Assembly (NCBI GenBank): GCA_023406915.1
Contig: JAEXTR010000192.1
Span: 1 to 11,950 of the forward strand
Source of the DNA: Bacteroidota bacterium
Lineage (GTDB): Bacteria > Bacteroidota > Ignavibacteria > Ignavibacteriales > Ignavibacteriaceae
Reading direction: 5' to 3'
Length of the DNA stretch: 11,950 nucleotides
Shown here: positions 5,870-11,950 of the stretch, piece after piece
Layout: every line of letters starts with the position of its first letter
Position numbering within the stretch: position 1 is the first letter of the stretch
Notes under the pieces: generated by a model
What the model was told of the DNA's origin: nothing
The model's input: the letters and a program-made list of their open reading frames with translations, nothing else
The model's database searches: none
Position numbers and translations under genes: made by a program

Positions 5870-7512
5870 AATTTCCTGCTTACCTTTCTTTGAAGAAATG
5901 CCTTAAACTCATTACATTTTAATGAGTTAATGATTTCCTTCTGAGGTATTCCCACCTTATTTGCCATCATGAGTCCAAACCGGATATTCTTAATCTCTTT
6001 CGTTGCATGTGCATCCGGGTTGATGGCAAATTTTACTCCCTGCTCCAGTGCATATCGATAAAGTCTCCAGTCAAGGTCAAGTCTTTGAGGAGCAGCATTG
6101 ATCTCTATTGCCACACTATTTCGGGAGCAGGCATCGATCACCTTCTTCATGTCAATTTTATACGGAGCACGCTGTGCAAGCAGCCTCCCGGTTGGATGAC
6201 CTATTATATCTGTATACGGATTTTCAACCGCTCTAATGACTCTTGCAGTCATTTCATCCTCCGGAAGCTCAAACAAGTTATGCACTGATGCTACCACACA
6301 GTGAAAATTTGACAAAAAATCGTCTGCATAATCTAGAGAGCCATCCTTCAGAATATCAGACTCAATACCTGAAAATATCCTAACAGCTGACTTTTCATTC
6401 AAATCAGCGATCTCCTGCTGCTGATCCAGCACTCTTTTTTCATTCAACCCGCCAGCATACCCGGCAGATTTACTGTGATCACACACTGCGATGTACTCAA
6501 AACCTTCTTCAGCCGCTGCGTTAGCCATCATTTCAAGCGTATTAGCTCCGTCCGACCACGTGGTATGGAAGTGCACTAACCCCTTCATCGCAGATAGCGG
6601 AACGGCTTGAAGCTGGCGATCACCAGTCAGGTTATACAATTCTGGTTCACGCCACTGAGGAGGTACATAGCTGACTCCCAAACTCTTATAAATCTCCTCT
6701 TCCGAATCCCCCTTTACCTGATTCGTTGGTAAAGTTGCCAGATATGTTTTTGAACCAGTAGTTGCGAACAGTGTTGCAGCGTACTCTGATTCTGTTTTTG
6801 TGAGGTACAGTATTACGGGTGCTGTATAATCATCAATCCTTAATCCATCATCGGTTACATCAACAGAAAGGAACTGCCCTTCAGTTTGTACATCTCCATT
6901 TACCAGCAGAACAAATTCAATTCTTGAAGTCATCTCAGCAATTCGTCTGAGATCACCAGTCAGCTCAAACTTTTCGATACCATGCATATTCGCCAGTTTC
7001 ATGCTCACTTCATCAACGATGCTGAATGCTTTGTGCAGAAGAATCTTACCCTGATTAGCACGCAACTCCTGTAATGACGCCAGAACTTGCTCTTTCTTCT
7101 TCTCGGTGATGCCAAGAGTTTTAGCCCCATCGGGTGATTTTGCAGTAAGCTCCAGTTGAACGAGAGAGGTTATTCCTGCCTTCTGATACAGATTCATAAC
7201 TGTTTTGGGTCCCAGCCCTCGTACCTTCAGTAAATCCTCCAATCCATCCGGAACATCTCTTCGTAACTCATCAAGCATGGAGGATTCACCAGTTTCTGCC
7301 AATTCCTGCACTACTGCAGCAATTCCTTTTCCCACACCTTTAATATCAGTGACTTTTCCTGCAGCAATCAGCGGTTCTAAGTCTTCAGCAAACTGCCTTA
7401 ATGCGATAGACGCGTTCCTGAAGGCAGCAATCTTGAACTTGTTTTCTCCTTTGACCTCAAGTAAGTCGGCCACTGTATCGAGCGTTTTAATAATTTGCTT
7501 TTTATCCATCAT
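5866..7512 (-). CDS. PolX-family protein: HhH and Pol-beta-like region with degenerate active site, plus intact PHP nuclease domain
   Basis: Bacterial PolX joins a family X repair polymerase to a PHP 3'-5' exonuclease. This 548-residue protein has that layout. Residues 1-85 form the 8-kDa-like domain with helix-hairpin-helix D-I-K-G-V-G-K-G-I (56-64). A second HhH, V-R-G-L-G-P-K-T-V, is at 97-105, the palm/thumb spans about 150-300 (T-G-S-K at 252-255), and PHP runs from about 312. The palm motif normally reads G-S-x-R-R...G-D-x-D. Here it is G186-D-L-R-R then S-R197-I-E199, and the third aspartate position, in P-V-I-L-Y-L (232-237), is Ile. All three catalytic aspartates thus seem lost. The PHP ligands are present: H314, H316, D321, H346, E384, H411, H439, D500 and H502. 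The start is ATG 7512 (ATGA overlap with the upstream stop) or the adjacent ATG 7509. Expected role: a DNA end-processing nuclease or phosphodiesterase rather than a polymerase. Confidence 0.88.
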   Translation of the reverse strand: MMDKKQIIKTLDTVADLLEVKGENKFKIAAFRNASIALRQFAEDLEPLIAAGKVTDIKGVGKGIAAVVQELAETGESSMLDELRRDVPDGLEDLLKVRGLGPKTVMNLYQKAGITSLVQLELTAKSPDGAKTLGITEKKKEQVLASLQELRANQGKILLHKAFSIVDEVSMKLANMHGIEKFELTGDLRRIAEMTSRIEFVLLVNGDVQTEGQFLSVDVTDDGLRIDDYTAPVILYLTKTESEYAATLFATTGSKTYLATLPTNQVKGDSEEEIYKSLGVSYVPPQWREPELYNLTGDRQLQAVPLSAMKGLVHFHTTWSDGANTLEMMANAAAEEGFEYIAVCDHSKSAGYAGGLNEKRVLDQQQEIADLNEKSAVRIFSGIESDILKDGSLDYADDFLSNFHCVVASVHNLFELPEDEMTARVIRAVENPYTDIIGHPTGRLLAQRAPYKIDMKKVIDACSRNSVAIEINAAPQRLDLDWRLYRYALEQGVKFAINPDAHATKEIKNIRFGLMMANKVGIPQKEIINSLKCNEFKAFLQRKVSRKL

Positions 7513-8150
7513 ACAATCACCATCAGTAATGAGAGACATGCGAACATCACGGTAAAGCCAAGCACCGTACCAGCAATCACCTGCATAACAGTGTGAAATT
7601 TTAAAAAGACTCTGGACCATCCAACAGCCACCAGTAAAAGTCCCATGATCAGGAAAAACGAAGGGTGGAACACACCATATTGCAGGTGAAGAAAAAGAAA
7701 GGCGCCTACAGGAGCACTTAATGTTGAAGCATGTGCACTGATTTTCCAGAACAGGTTAATGCCAAATACGATTAAAGAAAGAATCAGATATCCGAATAGC
7801 AGAAGCTTTAATCCGTCATGCACATCAGTAAACAGCAATGCAATAAACCCTAACGCCAGCGAAGTGGTTGTGATCATATAGGGTAGGTTTCGTTCCTCTT
7901 TATGCTCAGCGTCAATCGATTTGATCTTCTTCACAGACATGAGGTAGAAATATGCACCAACAGGAATAAGTATACTAAAAACGAAGATATCAGCAATAAA
8001 CATCCATCGCTGAGGAATCCTGTCTTCAATCAAAACAAGAAACATCATATACGCCGCCAGGGTGGTTATCGGGGGCACAAAGAGTGTGGAGAGAATAAAA
8101 GCAAGTACATCGGGCACTTTGCGCTGTGGCAGGTTTAATATCGATTTCAT
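7509..8150 (-). CDS. PAP2-like integral membrane protein with degenerate phosphatase motifs
   Basis: This 213-residue protein has about six hydrophobic segments (near 14-42, 50-70, 94-108, 115-134, 145-176 and 187-212), so it sits in the inner membrane. The C-terminal half resembles the PAP2 lipid phosphatase fold. S-A-H (138-140) occupies the place of PSGH. S179-R180-(5 residues)-H186-(3)-Q190 followed by G-T-V-L-G (194-198) matches the third PAP2 motif, SRxxxxxHxxxD, but with Gln for the aspartate. The first motif (KxxxxxxRP) is only vaguely present around 83-90. The nucleophilic histidine H186 and the S-R pair are kept, so weak or altered activity is possible. The start has a strong GGAGGT (8154-8159) and an ATGA overlap with the end of the dus gene. 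A role in lipid or isoprenoid phosphate metabolism is family-based inference only. Confidence 0.68.
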   Translation of the reverse strand: MKSILNLPQRKVPDVLAFILSTLFVPPITTLAAYMMFLVLIEDRIPQRWMFIADIFVFSILIPVGAYFYLMSVKKIKSIDAEHKEERNLPYMITTTSLALGFIALLFTDVHDGLKLLLFGYLILSLIVFGINLFWKISAHASTLSAPVGAFLFLHLQYGVFHPSFFLIMGLLLVAVGWSRVFLKFHTVMQVIAGTVLGFTVMFACLSLLMVIV

Positions 8151-9163
8151 GACACCTCCCTGCTTTCGCGCGGAACAAAAGAATCTTCCTGTGGTGATGA
8201 AAGAAACGATGAAAACCTATTGAGGATATCTGCAACTTCAGAATAAGTATATACTTGCATCAGTTCCATTCTAGCTCTGCTGGCATTACGCATTCCTTTC
8301 AGGTAGCCAGAATAAAATTTCCGGTGTTCGAGCACTCCCCGGCGCTCACCTTTCACCTCAACAGCAAGTCGTAGATGCTCCAAACAGGTTTGAATCCTCA
8401 TCTCCTCTGACAGAGTAAGGGCTTCTTCCTTACCTTCGAACAGATTCTTAATCTCACTGAATATCCAGGGATTTCCGATCGCACCACGGGCAATCATCAC
8501 AGCATCAGCACCGGTTTCATTGAATGCCCTCAGAGCATCCGCTGGAGTCATAACCCCACCGTTCAACACTATTGGAATTGAGACTGAAGCCTTTACCTTA
8601 TCTATCCATGACCAATCCGGGTTTCCGTTATGTCCCTGAGACCTTGTGCGACAGTGAACAGTCAGGGCTTTTATGCCAACATCTTCCAGTCGCCTCGCGA
8701 TCTCAACTATGTGTTTGGTGGATTCATCCCAGCCAATACGAGTTTTAACGGTGACGGGCAATGCTACAGCTTTTACAACTTCAGAAGCCATTTGTTGCAG
8801 GTATTCCGGGTCTTTCAGTAAACCTGCACCAGCTCCGCAGCCAACTACATTTTTTACCCAGCAACCGGCATTAATATCTATCAGTTCCGGTCTATGCTGT
8901 TCTGCAAATCTGGCAGCACCTACCATCGATGCTATATTGTTACCGTAAATCTGAATCCCAACGGGACGTTCCTGATCAACTATTTCAAGTTTCTTGTGTG
9001 TCTTTTCGGACCCTCGCACAAGCCCTTCTGCATTCACAAACTCTGTATAAACAACATCTGCACCCAACCGACGGCAAATCAGGCGGAATGAAACATCAGT
9101 AATGTCTTCCATTGGGGCTAGAAGCAGTGCACGCGATATCGATATGGAACCTACAGAGAACAA
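8147..9163 (-). CDS. dusB: tRNA-dihydrouridine synthase, DusB type
   Basis: Dus enzymes reduce specific uridines of tRNA to dihydrouridine with FMN and NADPH. This 338-residue protein has the TIM-barrel landmarks in order: L-L-L-A-P-M-E-D-I-T-D (13-23), E-F-V-N-A-E (41-46), and D-I-N-A-G-C101-W-V-K (97-104) with the catalytic cysteine. These are followed by G-A-G-A-G-L-L (110-116), V-K140-T-R and V-H170-C-R (FMN contacts), N-G-G (201-203) and I-A-R-G-A-I-G-N-P-W-I-F (224-235). The usual GCP is GCW here, a variant I recall from Bacteroidota homologues. No ATG fits the start. TTG 9163 has GAGG (9173-9176) nine bases upstream and gives M-F-S-V-G-S-I, close to typical N-termini. TTG 9187 would add 8 residues and overlap the MFS gene, but has no visible ribosome binding site. 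dusB as opposed to another Dus branch is probable but not certain. Confidence 0.9.
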   Translation of the reverse strand: MFSVGSISISRALLLAPMEDITDVSFRLICRRLGADVVYTEFVNAEGLVRGSEKTHKKLEIVDQERPVGIQIYGNNIASMVGAARFAEQHRPELIDINAGCWVKNVVGCGAGAGLLKDPEYLQQMASEVVKAVALPVTVKTRIGWDESTKHIVEIARRLEDVGIKALTVHCRTRSQGHNGNPDWSWIDKVKASVSIPIVLNGGVMTPADALRAFNETGADAVMIARGAIGNPWIFSEIKNLFEGKEEALTLSEEMRIQTCLEHLRLAVEVKGERRGVLEHRKFYSGYLKGMRNASRARMELMQVYTYSEVADILNRFSSFLSSPQEDSFVPRESREVS

Positions 9164-9172
9164 AGGGGCAGA

Positions 9173-9176
9173 CCTC
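9173..9176 (-). promoter_or_regulatory. Candidate ribosome binding site favouring TTG 9163 as the dus start
   Basis: GAGG on the minus strand lies nine bases before TTG 9163. The competing TTG at 9187 is preceded by AT-rich sequence without a purine-rich site. The spacing is slightly long, so the choice is moderate. Confidence 0.4.
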
Positions 9177-9179
9177 GGG

Positions 9180-10361
9180 TTAATCAATGATTATGAATTT
9201 GGTGAAATAGAATATACTAAATAAAATAATCACAACAGTAAATGCCGCTCCGGTGAAAAATGGGATACTGTAACCTAAATACTGAAAGGCAAAGCCACCC
9301 CATAATGGACCCAGCATCCGGGCAAATGAGGCAACTGACTGATTCATACCCAACACAAGTCCCTGCTCATTTTCAGGTGCTACTTTCGAAACCAGACTCA
9401 GCAAAGTAGGTTGTAATATTCCAGAACCTACGGAAAGAATGGCAACAACAGCCGCCAGACTCCAAAAATCCCCAGCCAGTGGAATACCTGCTAATCCGAT
9501 CGACATAAAAATGCCCCCAGACACAATAAGCATCCGGTCTTGTAACCGTTTAGACAATCGCCCGACAAATCCCCCCTGAACTATTGCACTCACAATGCCT
9601 ATCACACCAAACTGCAGGCCATTTTGAAAATCAGAGAACCCAAGTATTTTTACACCAAGCATGGCAAGAGTACCGTAAATATTAGCAACGGAAAAGATGA
9701 TGATGAAGACAAGAAGAATTGGTATGGCAATTGTGGAGTTTGACAATACCCGTTTCGCTGCATGGAAATCAAACACCTTATCCTTTTTACCACCAAAAAC
9801 TTTGTTCGGTGGTTCAGGTAAAAAGAAAAAGCAGAAGACGAATGCCGTGAGAGATGCACCTGCAGCAGCAAAACCAGTGACCATGTAACCGAATTCTGCT
9901 AATACCCCGCCGATCAATGGACCAAAAACAAATCCCAGACCGAACGCTACACCTATCAGTCCCATTCCCTTTGCACGCTCCTGTTTAGTGGTTACATCTG
10001 CAATGTACGCCTGGGCAACACCGATGGTACTACCACCAATACCTGATACAACACGTGAAAGCAAAAGCATCCACCAGGAGTGGGAGAAAGCAAAAATAAT
10101 ATAACCTGTTGCATTGATTAACAGGGTAAAAACGATGATATGCCGTCTGCCATATTTATCTGATAACGATCCGAATACCGGATTAAACAAAAACTGAATA
10201 AAAGAGTATGTAGCTATAGCTACCCCTACGAATGATTCCGATGCACCCAGCTGAGTAACTGCAAACGCCGGGAGAATTGGCACAAGGATACCAAAACCCA
10301 GAAGATCGACGAAAACAACTGTAAAAATCAGTGCCAGGGGTGTTTTTTTAACCAGACTCAT
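9180..10361 (-). CDS. MFS transporter, DHA1/TetA-like drug:H+ antiporter family
   Basis: This 393-residue inner-membrane protein has twelve likely transmembrane helices. The N-half begins with V-V-F-V-D-L-L-G-F-G-I-L-V-P (15-28), typical of the TetA-like branch. Motif A is G64-S-L-S-D-K-Y-G-R-R73 between helices 2 and 3. A motif B-like stretch runs from R103 through G-I-G-G-S-T to Y-I-A-D-V (119-123). The antiporter motif C region, G-L-G-F-V-F-G-P-L-I-G-G, is at 141-152. A charged cytoplasmic loop (about 185-205, K/F/D-rich) separates the halves. Proton-driven export of a small molecule is the likely activity; the substrate cannot be read from sequence, and tetracycline resistance should not be inferred. 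The start ATG makes an ATGA overlap with the CapA-like gene. A GTG at 10379 is possible but has no good binding site. Confidence 0.92.
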   Translation of the reverse strand: MSLVKKTPLALIFTVVFVDLLGFGILVPILPAFAVTQLGASESFVGVAIATYSFIQFLFNPVFGSLSDKYGRRHIIVFTLLINATGYIIFAFSHSWWMLLLSRVVSGIGGSTIGVAQAYIADVTTKQERAKGMGLIGVAFGLGFVFGPLIGGVLAEFGYMVTGFAAAGASLTAFVFCFFFLPEPPNKVFGGKKDKVFDFHAAKRVLSNSTIAIPILLVFIIIFSVANIYGTLAMLGVKILGFSDFQNGLQFGVIGIVSAIVQGGFVGRLSKRLQDRMLIVSGGIFMSIGLAGIPLAGDFWSLAAVVAILSVGSGILQPTLLSLVSKVAPENEQGLVLGMNQSVASFARMLGPLWGGFAFQYLGYSIPFFTGAAFTVVIILFSIFYFTKFIIID

Positions 10362-11533
10362 CTGCCCAGTTGCTCCCACCGGATACGATTACTGTATTGA
10401 GTCATAATCTGCCTTGTGTCATGAAGTGATTCCTCAATTTTTACTCTGTCAGTGGCAGATACAAATGGGTACTTCTCAACATCACCATACATTTCAGATG
10501 GTAGTATCCTGTAGGTTAGTTTCCCGTCAATCACACCTTTGTAGCAAAATGTAGGAACGAATGAAACATCACGCAATCGTAAGGAATCTGTTTTTTCAAC
10601 TGAGAAGTTCAGAATTACACCTGCATCAGAGTATCTCCATTGCTGATTCGAAAGAAAGTTTCCGAGTGAATATGCTACGAAACCGGAATCAATCCGTCCG
10701 CTTACAGGCTTAAAAAACTCTACGGGCTGCATGACGTGGGGATGTGATGCAATAATAATATCTGCACCGTGCTTGATGGCAAAATTGACGGTGTTACGTT
10801 GATACGCATTGGGTTCCTTTTGATACTCTTCACCAAAATGGAAATAGCAGAGAACCAGGTCAGGATTCAGCGAAGCAGCTTTTTTCAGATCTGCTGCAAT
10901 CAATGGCTCAGTGATTCGGTTCACAAGCCAATCCTTCCCCTTTGGAACCGGATTACCATTCGTGCTATAAGTAAATCCAACAACAGCCACCCTGAGCCCA
11001 TTGATCAAAAATACGCGAATGGAGTCACGGTCTTTTTGTGAAGTATAGGTGCCAAAGGATGGGAGATTATACTGATTCAGAATATCTATGGTTCGAAGAA
11101 TCCCCTTTTCACCCCTGTCGATCGAATGATTATTGACGGTAGCAATCGCATCAAAACCATTCTCCTTCAATGCTCTGGCATAATCCATCGGTGAATTAAA
11201 CAGAGGGAAGCCGATATATTTTCCCCCCCGGTAATCAAGAACAGTCTCAAGATTCCCGAAAGTAAAATCAGCAGACGAAAGCAGGTCTTTTACTTCAGCA
11301 TACATCGGGGAAAAATCAAATGAATCAGGGGCAACAGTCGCTGCCTTGAAATTTGGTGCATGACACATCAAGTCACCAACCGCAGTAAAAGACACAATTA
11401 GTGTATCATGTGACCGGGTTGTATCATCTGGTGTCTTTGCATCACCACAACCTGAAAGTACAATAATCAGGAAGAGCAATGAAACGGATACTATATTTTT
11501 CAGGGTTCTGTCCAATTCTCTTTTCAAAAACAT
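10358..11533 (-). CDS. CapA-family (PGA_cap) metallophosphatase-like lipoprotein
   Basis: This 391-residue protein begins with a lipoprotein signal: basic residues, hydrophobic 15-26, then lipobox L-S-G-C29, so it is probably anchored in a membrane facing the periplasm. The rest is the calcineurin-like CapA domain. A-V-G-D-L-M-C-H (51-58) is the first metal motif, G-N-L-E-T (93-97) the second, and V-N-N-H-S-I-D-R-G (133-141) the third. H-F-G-E-E-Y (232-237), A-S-H-P-H-V-M-Q-P-V-E (262-272) and Y-S-L-G-N-F (288-293) complete the set. The name comes from CapA/PgsA of poly-gamma-glutamate capsule synthesis, but no other capsule gene is nearby and most family members have no proven role. It appears to be the first gene of the overlapping minus-strand cluster. 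The start lacks a clear Shine-Dalgarno; TTG 11515, with a purine-rich leader, is an alternative. Confidence 0.92.
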   Translation of the reverse strand: MFLKRELDRTLKNIVSVSLLFLIIVLSGCGDAKTPDDTTRSHDTLIVSFTAVGDLMCHAPNFKAATVAPDSFDFSPMYAEVKDLLSSADFTFGNLETVLDYRGGKYIGFPLFNSPMDYARALKENGFDAIATVNNHSIDRGEKGILRTIDILNQYNLPSFGTYTSQKDRDSIRVFLINGLRVAVVGFTYSTNGNPVPKGKDWLVNRITEPLIAADLKKAASLNPDLVLCYFHFGEEYQKEPNAYQRNTVNFAIKHGADIIIASHPHVMQPVEFFKPVSGRIDSGFVAYSLGNFLSNQQWRYSDAGVILNFSVEKTDSLRLRDVSFVPTFCYKGVIDGKLTYRILPSEMYGDVEKYPFVSATDRVKIEESLHDTRQIMTQYSNRIRWEQLGR

Positions 11534-11595
11534 GAATCTGAAAAATAAGTATTTAGGACTTAATAATGCGGGGTAAAATCAGCGGATAACGGGGG

Positions 11596-11950
11596 TCACC
11601 CCTTTAATGCCACCTTCAATCCAATCAGTTCCCGGACATCTTTCAGCTGTTTCCGCTTTGTCACAATTACCGCAATAGCAATCGATTTCCCAACCCGCTT
11701 TCCATCGCGGATACTGAGTTTGATCTCCTCTGAAACTGGCAATTCCAATAGTTGATCAAGAAACCTCTCAGGGAAATAGAATGTACATCTGAACGCTCCC
11801 TTTATGATTGAAACCCACATGATAGTTTTTTTCTTGGTGGTAACTTTCATCAGCCAGCATTTCGTGTCACGATAATAATTCCACCCAAAAATACATTCAG
11901 GATACCCCACCCCAATTTTATCAAATAGTGCTTTCCATAAGGGTGCGCTT
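11596..11950 (-). CDS. DUF3788 family protein, 5'-truncated by the window edge
   Basis: The frame stays open from the stop at 11596-11598 to the end of the window, so the start lies beyond 11950; the GTG at 11910 is internal. The visible 117 residues begin P-L-W-K-A-L-F-D-K-I, then F-G-W-N-Y-Y-R-D and a basic strand K-V-T-T-K-K-K-T-I-M. F-Y-F-P-E-R-F-L-D and R-D-G-K-R-V-G-K follow, and the end is D-V-R-E-L-I-G-L-K. This order matches what I recall of DUF3788, small soluble proteins of unknown function. It is on the same strand as the CapA-like gene, 62 bases upstream of it, and could belong to the same transcript; no terminator is seen in the gap. No function can be given. Confidence 0.72.
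   Translation of the reverse strand, partial: SAPLWKALFDKIGVGYPECIFGWNYYRDTKCWLMKVTTKKKTIMWVSIIKGAFRCTFYFPERFLDQLLELPVSEEIKLSIRDGKRVGKSIAIAVIVTKRKQLKDVRELIGLKVALKG

Noticed and set aside
7513..7620. Extended start of the PolX-like gene at 7620
   Set aside because: The extra 36 residues lie inside the PAP2-like gene in another frame and do not resemble the PolX N-terminus, which begins at M-D-K-K-Q-I-I.
9180..10361. Tetracycline resistance determinant
   Set aside because: The TetA-like motifs are shared by many transporters of unknown substrate, and no tetR-type regulator or mobile element is nearby.
10358..11533. Poly-gamma-glutamate capsule locus
   Set aside because: Only the CapA-like domain is present; no capB or capC homologue lies in the window, and CapA-domain lipoproteins are widespread outside capsule loci.
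11548..11577. Minus-strand promoter for the CapA-like gene (TTTACC, 18 bases, AATACT)
   Set aside because: Each hexamer matches the consensus at only four of six positions in AT-rich sequence. The gene may instead be read from upstream of the DUF3788 gene.

Overview
The window looks like a chromosomal segment of an Ignavibacteria-type bacterium (Bacteroidota/Chlorobiota lineage). The first protein ends in a type IX secretion (T9SS) sorting domain with the NYPNPFNPTT signature common in that lineage. The DusB-type enzyme has a GCWV active-site motif that I associate with the same phylum. Base composition is moderate, most starts carry Shine-Dalgarno sites, and genes are tightly packed. I saw no rRNA, tRNA, CRISPR array, insertion sequence or phage gene, and no gene-free stretch longer than 300 bases. 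The assignment rests on recognised motifs, not on a search.

Plus-strand half (1-4530). A 5'-truncated gene for a secreted T9SS-sorted protein ends at 1000 and is followed by a strong rho-independent terminator (1025-1054). A sigma70-like promoter (1073-1101) then appears to open a three-gene unit: a cytidylate kinase-like protein (1168-1881), an exported pentaheme c-type cytochrome with a C-terminal beta-sandwich domain (1934-3274), and a fused monoheme cytochrome/outer-membrane beta-barrel (3283-4464) whose heme-proximal sequence resembles the iron-oxidation cytochrome-porin Cyc2. The unit ends at a hairpin (4487-4524) that can terminate both strands. The two cytochromes are separated by only 8 bases, and together they look like a minimal route for electrons across the outer membrane. 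This is the most interesting part of the window.

Minus-strand half (11950-4545). Reading from high to low coordinates: a DUF3788-family gene cut by the window edge, a CapA-like metallophosphatase lipoprotein, an MFS transporter, a DusB-type tRNA-dihydrouridine synthase, a degenerate PAP2-like membrane protein, a PolX-family protein, an enoyl-CoA hydratase/isomerase, and apt (adenine phosphoribosyltransferase). From CapA to apt the junctions are almost all overlaps, four of them ATGA stop/start overlaps, so this is probably one translationally coupled housekeeping operon. Its PolX protein keeps the PHP nuclease site but appears to have lost all three polymerase aspartates, and its PAP2-like protein has lost several catalytic positions.

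The two halves converge on the shared terminator and show no obvious functional link. Function calls come from motif recognition by eye. The main open questions are whether the cytochrome pair really works as an electron conduit and in which direction.
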